Shown: positions 23,642 through 33,080 of the stretch, piece after piece | Numbering within the stretch: the first letter of the stretch is position 1 | Layout of the letters: each line of letters begins with the position of its first letter | DNA from: an uncultured Mycoplasmatota bacterium | Lineage (GTDB): Bacteria > Bacillota_I > Bacilli_A > RF39 > UBA660 | Reading direction: 5' to 3' | Assembly (NCBI GenBank): GCA_947649365.1 | Contig: CANSRH010000012.1 | Span: forward strand, 1-50,388 | Length of the DNA stretch: 50,388 nt | Program-made: the position numbers and the translations under genes | Notes under the pieces: model-generated | Databases searched by the model: none | What the model was told of the DNA's origin: nothing | The model's input: only the letters and a program-made list of their open reading frames with translations

Positions 23642-25708
23642 TTAAAAATTAATTAAAATTGTATAAATTGCTAATAAATGAATAATAAATAATAATGCTA
23701 GTATGATTTGATGTTTCCTTTTAAAATTAATACTTTCTATTTTCAAATTTTTATAAAACATTAAAAATAGCATAAAGTTAACTGGTAAAAAATATCGCCC
23801 TTGAATACCATCTATAATTAAATTACCTATTTCACTCCAAGAAACGTAGATTCCCAGTGCAATTAAACACCATGTGCCAATATAACTTAAAGACATTATG
23901 ATTTTGTCCCATCCATTTATTATCGTTTTTTCTTCATCTATAAATATACTTAACACACAAAGAATAATATAAAGGAATACAGCTAAAATTGGTATAGGAA
24001 GTGATGTCCATCCTAAATATCCTCCGAAAGCTTGATGAAAATAACTGCCTCCATTTACTATAAAGTCATTATATAAAGCATATATAAATCGTATTATGTC
24101 TTGAAAAAAATACGAAGTTCCTGTTAATGTGTTCGGTATTATTTCATGAAAATCTGTCTCACAATTTAAATACCAAAAAATACATATTACACTCACTATA
24201 AAAAATGTTAAAACAGCAATAATTTTATCTTTTTTACTCATATTCTTTAATTGTTTTAATAATAAAAATAACAATAAAACTAAAGGAAAATAAACAATTT
24301 TTTGGATGCATGCCATTAATAAAGAAAATGCTAATAATAAAATTTGACTTAATTTAATTGTCTCAACTTTACTTTTTAAATATAAAATATATGTTACAAA
24401 AAATATGGCACTTAAATTAATCATTGCATCAATAGATAAAGATGTTGCTTGTTGTAAAAAGATTGGATTTAAAAAATATATTAATAATAATGATTTGCCA
24501 AATGGTATTAATTTTATACAATAAAATCCTACAACAATAAACGTGATAAAGTTCAATATTTTAGAAAAATACATACCTATATATGGAGATACATTAATTA
24601 TACGTCCTATAAAAATTCCAACTGCTGAAGGAATATACTCTATAGGATTATATATTCCTCGATTAAATTCAGTCGTATCATTGTAATCAAATTCTTCTTG
24701 AATCAAATGAAAATATTCAGAATAAGATGTTGAACGATTGTAAAATCGATCATAAACTATTTTAGGTAGTGTATATGGCTTTTGCCCTATATTAAATTGA
24801 GATAATTGATAAGCCGTATTATAATGGAATTGAGAATCTGGCGATTCCATAGGTAAAATATAAATTGTATACATCCATCCAATAGGAATTGCTAACAATA
24901 AAAATATTTTTTCTATCTTTAAATCTTTTTTTTCTATCATTTTACTAATAAAATTTGTTATTATGATCGAAAGGAAAAGTACAACAAAAGGCAAAATGTA
25001 TTTAATAATTCCTTTTAATGGGTACTTTGCTAAAACAATTATTAAAAATGACCATCCAAAACAAATTAGAAAATAAATTAGAAATTTTCTTTTAGAAATA
25101 AATAATTTGTCTAAAATTTTATATTTTCCTTCTTTATTTTTACTTTTTACAAAAATAAGTACAACAATTGATAATAAGGAAACCCACATACACAAAGAAC
25201 TTCTAGTATAACCATTTACCAATGTATAAATTTCAAATCCATTATTTACAACACCATTTATTTCGTAATCATATTCTGATTTATCATTTACATAAATTGT
25301 AAATACTTCATTTTCCTCTACATTCGTAATGTTTATTGTTAAAAGATACATTCCTTCTAAGTCTTCTTCATTAGGTATATTAAACGAAATATAATTTCCA
25401 TCCGTTAAAGCTTCATAGTTATATTCTTGTAGATGAATTAATTTGTTGTTTCCATCATGTAAAGAGATACTAAATTGAACATTATTAATTCTTTCCCCAT
25501 AAGTTGCAAAACGAAAGACTAATGAATTTGTTTTTAAAGAATCTAATTGTAATTTTTGTTGTATTATATCTCCAGACTTTAAATGGTCACTTGTTCCTTT
25601 TACATTTGGTTTGCTTAAAGGAATCATAAATGGTTTAAATACATTGATGATAAAAATCAAAAAAAATACGACTAAGAATATATTGATAATTTTGTCTTTT
25701 CTCTTCAT
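23642..25708 (-). CDS. DUF2142 membrane protein with N-terminal outer beta domain
   Basis: 688 residues. A first membrane helix is followed by an outer domain of about 130 residues (about 35-165) with beta-strand character (SGDIIQQKLQLDSLKTNSLV; EGMYLLTINITNVEENEVF). About ten further helices follow. DUF2142 marks are MESPDSQFHYNTAYQL and IIDGIQGRYFLPV. DUF2142 proteins are probable GT-C glycosyltransferases that use polyprenyl-phosphate sugars. The PDSQFHY loop gives the acidic residue expected near the first helices. It is the last gene of the operon and follows a second DUF2142 gene by 16 bp. Confidence 0.8.
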   Translation of the reverse strand: MKRKDKIINIFLVVFFLIFIINVFKPFMIPLSKPNVKGTSDHLKSGDIIQQKLQLDSLKTNSLVFRFATYGERINNVQFSISLHDGNNKLIHLQEYNYEALTDGNYISFNIPNEEDLEGMYLLTINITNVEENEVFTIYVNDKSEYDYEINGVVNNGFEIYTLVNGYTRSSLCMWVSLLSIVVLIFVKSKNKEGKYKILDKLFISKRKFLIYFLICFGWSFLIIVLAKYPLKGIIKYILPFVVLFLSIIITNFISKMIEKKDLKIEKIFLLLAIPIGWMYTIYILPMESPDSQFHYNTAYQLSQFNIGQKPYTLPKIVYDRFYNRSTSYSEYFHLIQEEFDYNDTTEFNRGIYNPIEYIPSAVGIFIGRIINVSPYIGMYFSKILNFITFIVVGFYCIKLIPFGKSLLLIYFLNPIFLQQATSLSIDAMINLSAIFFVTYILYLKSKVETIKLSQILLLAFSLLMACIQKIVYFPLVLLLFLLLKQLKNMSKKDKIIAVLTFFIVSVICIFWYLNCETDFHEIIPNTLTGTSYFFQDIIRFIYALYNDFIVNGGSYFHQAFGGYLGWTSLPIPILAVFLYIILCVLSIFIDEEKTIINGWDKIIMSLSYIGTWCLIALGIYVSWSEIGNLIIDGIQGRYFLPVNFMLFLMFYKNLKIESINFKRKHQIILALLFIIHLLAIYTILINF

Positions 25709-25724
25709 ATAAAAAACTCCTCAA

Positions 25725-27254
25725 CTATATATGATTAAAATATAACACCATGCTAGTATATATATTCATAAAAACTATTAAATGATAAGTTATCCACTCA
25801 AAGTTTTTCATCATTTTTTCTGTTTTAATATTTTTTATATTACATATAAGAGCAAGTGGTAGTAATAAAGGAATAAAATATCTTCCTTGTATGCCATCTA
25901 TATATTCAGCACCAACACTAGTCCACTGAACATATAAACTAGTAAACATTAGTATAATTGTTGACAGAACTATGAATACTAATAGTATTTTATCTGTAGA
26001 AATTATTTTAGACGTATTGTCAACTAATCCTACTATAACAAGTAATATTAAATACATTAAAATATAAATATAAGATAAGTTTACATCAAAATAACATAAT
26101 GAAAACCCAATAATATTAAATAAATACAATGTGATGTATTCATATAGGGTGTTATAGAAAATCCGTAAATATAAAATAGGATAATGGAGTATAAATTTAA
26201 CTTGTTCTATAGAATTTACGCCTGTTCTAAATTCAATTAAATATGTAGACGATATTCCAAGCCATATTAGATTTATAAAAATTACAAAAGCAGCTAATAA
26301 CACTATTTTTTTATATTTATCCTTTGTAGATTTAAATTTTTCTTTTGGAATTAAAAAAACGGATAAACATATAGGTAAATAAACTATCTTACATAAAGAC
26401 ATAAATATAGATGCAATAGATAATATCAAAAAATCCTTTTTTTCTATTTTTGGTTTTCTAGAATACTTTATAGAAAATACATAAGATATTAAAAATATTG
26501 CTATTCCATTAGTTAATGCATCAGCTGATAAAGAAGCAGCTTCTTGTAGCATCATTGGCATAAATGCAATAGTTATCATAGCAATCTTCTTAAATGGTAT
26601 TATTTTAATAGAAAAATATAAAAGCGTAAGCCAACATGTAAAATTAGTTACCCTACCTAAATAAGCAACAAAAAAAGTTGGGAGTGAAAGAAATTTACCA
26701 ATTAAAATGCCAATAACTTGTGGAATATAACACAAAAAGGAATACAAAGACATATTTGTAAATGCAAAAAATTCTCTTTCTTCTTGCTTTAATAGCATGT
26801 TTGTAAACTCATCTTCATACTTCATATGCTCATTTGAACTTTTAAAAATCTCATCTGCACTCTTGGGTAATTCCCTTCCCCCCAATCCAGTTGTAGATTT
26901 ATTCGAAATTAAATGACCTTCTGCTATTTCATAAGCTCTTAAAAAATGGTTTCTTTCATCTGGAATTCTTCCTAATGGAATAAATAGTAAATATAATAAT
27001 CCAATTGGTATAGCCAGATATAAAAATATTTTTTCTTTTTTTATATTTTTTTTAATAAAAAAATTTATTAATACGCCTAAGGCAATTTCTACTCCTAAAA
27101 AGAATATCATAATTAGAAAATAATATTTTTCTGTAAAAACATTACCTTTTTCAAAATTAATCTTTTTAAAAGATAAATAATTTACTAATAGTAATATTAC
27201 TACGAATATTAATTTCTTATAATTTTTTTTTATAAATTCATTCGCTTTCTTCAT
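25725..27254 (-). CDS. DUF2142 family membrane protein
   Basis: 509 residues with eleven or so membrane helices. Marks are GRIPDERNHFLRAYEIAEGH (acidic first outer loop) and YIDGIQGRYFIPLLLPLALI near the C terminus. It lacks the extra outer domain of the following gene and is otherwise its paralogue. It overlaps the end of the 724-residue glycosyltransferase by 17 bp. A role as a GT-C enzyme that modifies the exported polysaccharide is inferred. Confidence 0.82.
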   Translation of the reverse strand: MKKANEFIKKNYKKLIFVVILLLVNYLSFKKINFEKGNVFTEKYYFLIMIFFLGVEIALGVLINFFIKKNIKKEKIFLYLAIPIGLLYLLFIPLGRIPDERNHFLRAYEIAEGHLISNKSTTGLGGRELPKSADEIFKSSNEHMKYEDEFTNMLLKQEEREFFAFTNMSLYSFLCYIPQVIGILIGKFLSLPTFFVAYLGRVTNFTCWLTLLYFSIKIIPFKKIAMITIAFMPMMLQEAASLSADALTNGIAIFLISYVFSIKYSRKPKIEKKDFLILSIASIFMSLCKIVYLPICLSVFLIPKEKFKSTKDKYKKIVLLAAFVIFINLIWLGISSTYLIEFRTGVNSIEQVKFILHYPILYLRIFYNTLYEYITLYLFNIIGFSLCYFDVNLSYIYILMYLILLVIVGLVDNTSKIISTDKILLVFIVLSTIILMFTSLYVQWTSVGAEYIDGIQGRYFIPLLLPLALICNIKNIKTEKMMKNFEWITYHLIVFMNIYTSMVLYFNHI

Positions 27255-29412
27255 ATAAACACATAATCTCTTTCTCTATCTTTTTCCAATCTCGATTTTC
27301 TGCTGTTTTTAATCCGCCTTTTATCAAATGATCTCTTAATTTTGAATCTGTTCTTAATTGTTCTATTTTTTTAATAGCATCTTCTATATTACCTTGCTCG
27401 TACAAAAGGCAATTTTCTCTATCTTTTAAATATTCAATATTTCCTTCATTTGGTGCAACAACACATAGCCCTCCTGTAGCCATCATTTCAAGAGGTGGAT
27501 AAGAAAAACTCTCTAAAATACTAGATTTAATTAAAATATCTGCCCCTTGATAAACTTTCCCAACTTCATCATAAGGTACTTTATGATAAAATTTATCTAC
27601 GTAATATCCTTCTTTTGGCTTTCCTTGGTAAGATAAAAAATGTATTTCATATTTATTTTTATCTAATTTATCAACAATTTTAAAACTTTCATCTACATTT
27701 TTGTAATAATCATCGCTATTGCCTTCAATTAATATTTTAATTTTTTCTTTAAAATTTCTTTTTTTATAAGGAAACTGAGTTAAATTAATACCATTCGGAG
27801 CATACTTTGCATCTTTTTCATAATCTTTTTTTAACCAATTTTCACACCATTTTGAAATAGTAATGTATTGAATGTCCTGAAGTGAGTTATAAGTAGCATT
27901 TGCAACTTTCTTAGCTATACTTCCCCAATTCAAAAAATTAGTTTCAAAATTTTGAACAAGATACAATTTATTATTTACATTAGGATACATTTTTATATAA
28001 TCCAAAGTGGACCATAAAGTAGCAATCATTGTATCAAAAATAGCATAAACATCTGATTTTAAAGTACTAATTACATTGATTTCTCCATCATTATTCAAAA
28101 TATTATCTTCTTGTATTGACATACTTAATATAGAGACATCATATCCTTTATTTCTTAAGATATTACTATGCTTAATAACAACATTTACTCCGCCGCTTAT
28201 ATTAGTTGTAGGAAGAACAAAAGCAAAGTTTTTAACTAATTTGCTCGTCATAAACTTTTTTAAACCAAGTCCGCTATAGGTGGCAACAGATGTTTTGATT
28301 ACTTCTTTATGAGCATTTTCTGCGATTCGTTTTCTCTCATTAGGATTTTCAATTAAATATTTTAAACTCTTATACCATTCATTTTGCTTTTTACATAATA
28401 GTCCTGTTTCTTTATTCTTAATTTTTATATGAAAGGCACCAAAATCAGATGCAACAGTCACTACTTTACATAAAGCTGCTTCTGTCCATTTATTCTCTGA
28501 TTTTGCTTCGTTAAAAATACTTTCTTCGATTGGGGCCAAATTGATATCTAAGTTAGCAATAATCTTAGGTAAATCTTGCCAGTCTGTAAATGGACTCATC
28601 CGGATTCTATTTTTATATTTACTAAATTCATCAGGTATATCTAAATATCCTACTAATCTTAAATAAACGTTTTTGTATTCATCCATAATTTTTAATAATG
28701 AATCTTTAATTAAATCAAAATCAGGATTGTGTGTAATACTACCACTTAAATACCCTATTTCAATTTCATCTTCCCTTTTTTTGTTTTCTTTTATTGCATC
28801 TAAAGATAATTCTACCATTCGTTCAGAAGCAACATTCCTATTTATATAAACTTCCTTCTTGTATGATTTTAACTCTCTTGCCAATGCTTCTGTAGTTGTA
28901 ATGATATAATCACATTTTTTTAAGGTTTTCTCCATTCGAATGACACCATCATCATAGGTATTTTTCTCTTCTTCATTCATGTTTTTGACAAACGGAATTG
29001 TATTTGTATATTTTGTATTGATTACCAAATCATCAATATCAAAAAATACTTTTTTATTAAAATATTTTGCTTTATCAATAAATACATCAACTGTTTCTGT
29101 AATAGGACATCTAAAAAATACAAAACACCTATAAAATTTTAACATAGATAAATCTAAATCTTCATAAAATACTTTATTTACAGATAGACCATAAGCTTCC
29201 AATTGTTCCATTTGATGATCAACACGATATCTTTCAGGATGAGGTAAATAGCAGCCATTTATAAATAATACATCTTTAAATGAAGACATTTTTGTTTTAT
29301 GAAAGCGTATATTTATATAACGAAAAGTCTTTTTTATAAACTTAAGAATTCCCTCTTCTTTTAATGATTTCACTGATTTACTAATCAAATATTTTATTTT
29401 ATCTTTTTTCAT
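27238..29412 (-). CDS. double-domain GT4 glycosyltransferase
   Basis: 724 residues carrying two glycosyltransferase-B units. The first (about 45-385) has DVLFINGCYLPHPERYRVDH, IEIGYLSGSITHNPDF and WTEAALCKVVTVASDFGA. The second (about 390-724) has TNISGGVNVVIKHSNIL, YAPNGINLTQFPY, the ESFSYPPLEMMATGGL donor-site motif and NRDWKKIEKEI. The second half resembles WsaF-like or GT4 rhamnosyltransferases. Two active sites would add two successive sugars to the growing glycan in the cytoplasm. AAGGGAG precedes the ATG. It is 12 bp after the GT2 rhamnosyltransferase-like gene. Confidence 0.82.
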   Translation of the reverse strand: MKKDKIKYLISKSVKSLKEEGILKFIKKTFRYINIRFHKTKMSSFKDVLFINGCYLPHPERYRVDHQMEQLEAYGLSVNKVFYEDLDLSMLKFYRCFVFFRCPITETVDVFIDKAKYFNKKVFFDIDDLVINTKYTNTIPFVKNMNEEEKNTYDDGVIRMEKTLKKCDYIITTTEALARELKSYKKEVYINRNVASERMVELSLDAIKENKKREDEIEIGYLSGSITHNPDFDLIKDSLLKIMDEYKNVYLRLVGYLDIPDEFSKYKNRIRMSPFTDWQDLPKIIANLDINLAPIEESIFNEAKSENKWTEAALCKVVTVASDFGAFHIKIKNKETGLLCKKQNEWYKSLKYLIENPNERKRIAENAHKEVIKTSVATYSGLGLKKFMTSKLVKNFAFVLPTTNISGGVNVVIKHSNILRNKGYDVSILSMSIQEDNILNNDGEINVISTLKSDVYAIFDTMIATLWSTLDYIKMYPNVNNKLYLVQNFETNFLNWGSIAKKVANATYNSLQDIQYITISKWCENWLKKDYEKDAKYAPNGINLTQFPYKKRNFKEKIKILIEGNSDDYYKNVDESFKIVDKLDKNKYEIHFLSYQGKPKEGYYVDKFYHKVPYDEVGKVYQGADILIKSSILESFSYPPLEMMATGGLCVVAPNEGNIEYLKDRENCLLYEQGNIEDAIKKIEQLRTDSKLRDHLIKGGLKTAENRDWKKIEKEIMCLYEESE

Positions 29413-29424
29413 ACTGTTACTCCC

Positions 29425-30252
29425 TTATCGTCTATATTTTCCCATTATTCCCTTTTTATAATCTTTATATCCATCCCACATAGCACGTACCTTTTTTAAA
29501 GAATCTTTTTCATAAAAAAATGCACACCACAACATGGCTCTAAATTTAATAATACTATTACAATACTCTGGTTCTAAATCTTTATACATATCATAAATAT
29601 AATGATAATTTCTTACTCGATAATAATATCTTACATAACTATGATTCATACACAACATATTTTTATGAAAAAATTTTTTATAAACAATATTACCTAGATT
29701 GTGTTCCACTTCAATTGTATTTATACGCATTATTTTATACTTATATTTTCTTAGTCTTAAACAATATTCCATATCCACACCATCAATAAATAAATCGTCC
29801 ATAAAAGGTCCAACAAGTTTATAAACTTTTAAGTTTAATAAATTGACAGAAGTCATCGTATCTATCGGATAATCAATCTTTTGATTTGGTTTATCAATAT
29901 GCAATTTTGTTATTAACCAAGGACAAATAATTCCAATGTCTTCGGAAGCTTCTTTCGTATATTCAATAAGTTTTAATAGTTTTTCATTTTTTAATTTTGT
30001 ATCTTGATCCATTGTTAATAACCAAGAAAAACCATCTGAAAGAGCTAGTTCTGCTCCTTTGTTCAATGCATAAGCTATTCCTTTATTTTCTTTATTACAA
30101 ATATATTTAATTTTATCATTAGCAATATAAGAATTTTCTTTTTCACTATTATCAATTATATATAATTTTTGAAGTGAAGATAAATAACTTTCTATATTTT
30201 TTTTATCTTCTAAAGAAGGATTATACCAAACAACTACACCTGCTATTTTCAT
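29425..30252 (-). CDS. GT2 glycosyltransferase, rhamnosyltransferase-like
   Basis: 275 residues: KIAGVVVWYNPSLEDKKNI, YIIDNSEKENS, NKGIAYALNKGAELA, LLTMDQDTKL metal site and FIDGVDMEYCLRLRKYKYKI. This set is typical of RfbF/RgpF-side GT2 rhamnosyltransferases. Cytoplasmic; it would extend the lipid-linked polysaccharide. The ATG overlaps the stop of the ABC permease (TAATG) with GAGGAAC in front. Confidence 0.83.
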   Translation of the reverse strand: MKIAGVVVWYNPSLEDKKNIESYLSSLQKLYIIDNSEKENSYIANDKIKYICNKENKGIAYALNKGAELALSDGFSWLLTMDQDTKLKNEKLLKLIEYTKEASEDIGIICPWLITKLHIDKPNQKIDYPIDTMTSVNLLNLKVYKLVGPFMDDLFIDGVDMEYCLRLRKYKYKIMRINTIEVEHNLGNIVYKKFFHKNMLCMNHSYVRYYYRVRNYHYIYDMYKDLEPEYCNSIIKFRAMLWCAFFYEKDSLKKVRAMWDGYKDYKKGIMGKYRR

Positions 30253-31028
30253 TATAGTTCCTCTGCAAATCCTTTTTCTAATTTCTTAAAAATTTTATAG
30301 CATATATATAATAAAATAATTCCAGAACCTATAATAGTAAATAATAGTTTTAAATTAGGCATTGTTTGATAATAAAATATATCTCGATATCCATTTATAA
30401 TAGTTACAAGTGGATTTAAAAGTAAATATTTTTGAAAACGAACAGGAAACATATCCAGTGTATACAAAATAGGAGTAGCATAGAACAACATTTGAATTAA
30501 AAAATTTATAATATATTCTGCATCACGAATATAAACATTCACAGCACTTGTTACAAAAATAGCAGCCAAGCTAATGATGTATTGAGCAATTAAGATAATT
30601 GGTAAAAACAAAATGTACTGACTAAAACCAATTCCGCTACAAATTAAAAATATAGCAATAATAATACAAGAAATCAAAAAATTAATAAGTCCACTTGTTA
30701 CAACACTAATTGGTAAAATTTCTCTAGGAAAATATACTTTTTTTATAATTCCTGCATTTGCTAGGAAAGTTGAAGTACCTTGACTAATCACAGTAGTAAA
30801 CCAGTTCCATGGTAAAACACCAATAATTAAATATGTTGTATAATGTGGTGTTGTGTTTCTTAATAAAAATGGAAATACAATAGCATAAATTAAAGTCATT
30901 AATAAAGGATTCACAAAAGACCATAATACTCCTAAGAAAGAACCCTTATATTTACCACGTATTTCTTTTTTTACGTTTGTTTTTAACAGTTCGCGATAGT
31001 TATAAAGCTCCACAAAAAAGTTTTTCAT
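30252..31028 (-). CDS. ABC-2 type polysaccharide exporter, permease (Wzm/TagG/RgpC-like)
   Basis: About 258 residues with six membrane helices. The N-terminal amphipathic region (YRELLKTNVKKEIRGKYKGS) and SFLGVLWSFVNPLLMTLIYA are highly typical of TagG/Wzm/RgpC permeases. With the ATPase encoded next to it, it would move the finished undecaprenyl-linked polysaccharide across the membrane. ATG 31028 starts 1 bp after the ATPase stop; a GTG at 31037 would overlap it. Confidence 0.93.
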   Translation of the reverse strand: MKNFFVELYNYRELLKTNVKKEIRGKYKGSFLGVLWSFVNPLLMTLIYAIVFPFLLRNTTPHYTTYLIIGVLPWNWFTTVISQGTSTFLANAGIIKKVYFPREILPISVVTSGLINFLISCIIIAIFLICSGIGFSQYILFLPIILIAQYIISLAAIFVTSAVNVYIRDAEYIINFLIQMLFYATPILYTLDMFPVRFQKYLLLNPLVTIINGYRDIFYYQTMPNLKLLFTIIGSGIILLYICYKIFKKLEKGFAEEL

Positions 31029-31029
31029 A

Positions 31030-31773
31030 TCAACCACACACCTTTAAATACTCGTCTATGACATCTTCTGTTTTTCCGTCTAATTGCACTTCGCCATTAA
31101 ATAACCAAATAGCTCGATTGCATAGCATTTTAACAGCACCTAAACTATGACTTACTATAATAATGGTCTTGTCACTATCTTTTAATTCTTTTAATTTTGC
31201 AAAGCATTTATCCTGAAAATGCTGATCTCCTACAGCTAAAATTTCATCGATTAATAAAATATCAGCCTCTACATTAATCGCTACTGAAAATGCAAGACGC
31301 ATATACATTCCCGAAGAATAAGTTCTTACAGGACTATCAATAAATTCACCTAGTTCTGAAAATTCAATAATATCATCCAATCTCGCGTCAATTTCTTTTT
31401 TTGTTAGTCCAAAAATGGCAGCATTAAAATAAATATTTTCACGACCTGTAAAATCTTGATGAAAGCCAGCGCCTAATTCTAAAAGCGATGTTAGTTTTCC
31501 ATTTGTTATTATTTTTCCTTGCGTGGGATAAATTATTTTAGTCATCAATTTTAATAATGTTGATTTCCCACTACCATTTGTACCAATTAAGGCAACAGTT
31601 TCTCCTTTTTTAATTTCCAAATCAATCCCTTTTAAAACAACATGCTCATCACTTTTCTTTTTATTCCAAAAAACAAGTCTTTCTTTCAATGTTGTAGGTT
31701 TATCATAAAATAATTTAAATGCTTTAGTTACATTTTTTACTTTAATTGCATTTTTATCTTCAACTTTTTTCAT
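31030..31773 (-). CDS. ABC-type polysaccharide exporter, ATPase (Wzt/TagH/RgpD-like)
   Basis: 247 residues. I chose ATG 31773 because AGGAGG lies 5 bp upstream. Marks are KAFKLFYDKPTTLKERLVFW (family N-terminus), Walker A GTNGSGKST, LLELGAGFHQDFTGRENIYF, signature YSSGMYMRLAF, Walker B ILLIDEILAVGD and the switch His in VSHSLGAV. It has no C-terminal carbohydrate-binding extension, so it is the short type that usually exports chains without a terminal-cap signal. Powers the permease encoded directly downstream. Confidence 0.95.
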   Translation of the reverse strand: MKKVEDKNAIKVKNVTKAFKLFYDKPTTLKERLVFWNKKKSDEHVVLKGIDLEIKKGETVALIGTNGSGKSTLLKLMTKIIYPTQGKIITNGKLTSLLELGAGFHQDFTGRENIYFNAAIFGLTKKEIDARLDDIIEFSELGEFIDSPVRTYSSGMYMRLAFSVAINVEADILLIDEILAVGDQHFQDKCFAKLKELKDSDKTIIIVSHSLGAVKMLCNRAIWLFNGEVQLDGKTEDVIDEYLKVCG

Positions 31774-31831
31774 TTGTCCTCCTATCATTTTTTATTGATT
31801 ATATCATAAATAAAATATAAAACAAAATGTA

Positions 31832-33067
31832 CTACTTTATCCAACTTCTTAACTTTTGAAGTCGAGATGCCAACTTCCAACTTTTACTATTCATGATAGA
31901 TAAATAGCTTTCTTGGATTTCATTAAATCTTTGTTGTAAATTTTCAATAAAACTATTTTGCTCTTTTAATAATTTACTTTTCTCTAATATGTCATTCTGC
32001 AATTCATTATTTGTTTTTGTTAATAAGCAAATTTGATTTTGTAAAATAACAATTTCTGAAATAGATAATTCTTTTATATTTATTTTTAATTTAATTTCGT
32101 TCCCTTTTTTAAAGTTTCCTCGTAATAAAAAAACAGGCTTATCATAGAAAAAAAATTTCTGATTTATTTCAAATGAATTGAATTTTATTGTTTCGACTTT
32201 CTTTTCATATAAAATTTCAAAGTCACAAATTACAATATTTGTTTTTTCACTAATTTCAAATTCAATTTGTTTAGTATCTTCTGGTATAATTACATTTAAA
32301 CTATAAATATTCTCCTTTAATTTTTGATATGTACCATCTATACATTTTTCCAATTCAAAATTTTCACTGTTCCCAAAATATAATCGATAACTATCTAATT
32401 TTTGTTCTACTTTTGCATGCTTAGAATATCCAGTCCATTCATTGTCCCAAATATTTAATTCTATATAAGAAATAGGCATTTTCATCTTATAAACACAATA
32501 ATTGAATGTTAATTGGTCTCGATTAATATAATTTAAAAAGCAATAAAACCACATCTCCATTGTTTTTTTTACGAGTTCATCATTGTTCTTTTTTATAATT
32601 ATACTAGCTTCTATTAAACCATTATGTCTAGGATATTTCTCCTTTATTAGAAAATTTTTAAATTTTAATAAATCTTCTTTTTTAGTTTTTTTAAAACGCA
32701 TACATGAGTCAATTTCTTCATAAATACAATCTCTAGCATGATGTTTAAAAGAAATGAAATTCGTTGGAGCATTTGAGATATAAGTATCTACAAAATCATG
32801 TACACTCTTTTTAAAATATTGATTTCCATCCATATATATTGTAATTTCATATTTTAAAAGTATGGGATCTCCAATTATTTTAATTTTTCTAGATAATTCT
32901 ACGTTTGTTAATTTTTTATCTTCTCTATAAATGATTTGCCATGTCTTTGAATTTATTTTTTTATTGTTTGTAAAGCATAAATAATCTATTCCTTTTTCTT
33001 TGTTATCTATTTCAATTAAATTATCATAATTTCCTGTTATACATGTATAAACGCAAATTTTATTCAT
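31832..33067 (-). CDS. DUF616/TOD1-like glycosyltransferase with coiled-coil tail
   Basis: 411 residues. The N-terminal half (1-215) matches DUF616: ICVYTCITGNYDNL, IDYLCFTNN, YMDGNQYF, FKHHARDCIYEE and INRDQLTFNYCVYKM. A beta-rich middle (about 245-330) follows, then a coiled coil (about 330-395), and SIMNSKSWKLASRLQKL, the tail motif seen in many polysaccharide glycosyltransferases. It acts in the cytoplasm, probably on the chain exported by the adjacent ABC pair. GAGGAATAAAT precedes the ATG. Confidence 0.75.
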   Translation of the reverse strand: MNKICVYTCITGNYDNLIEIDNKEKGIDYLCFTNNKKINSKTWQIIYREDKKLTNVELSRKIKIIGDPILLKYEITIYMDGNQYFKKSVHDFVDTYISNAPTNFISFKHHARDCIYEEIDSCMRFKKTKKEDLLKFKNFLIKEKYPRHNGLIEASIIIKKNNDELVKKTMEMWFYCFLNYINRDQLTFNYCVYKMKMPISYIELNIWDNEWTGYSKHAKVEQKLDSYRLYFGNSENFELEKCIDGTYQKLKENIYSLNVIIPEDTKQIEFEISEKTNIVICDFEILYEKKVETIKFNSFEINQKFFFYDKPVFLLRGNFKKGNEIKLKINIKELSISEIVILQNQICLLTKTNNELQNDILEKSKLLKEQNSFIENLQQRFNEIQESYLSIMNSKSWKLASRLQKLRSWIK

Positions 33068-33080
33068 ATTTATTCCTCAA

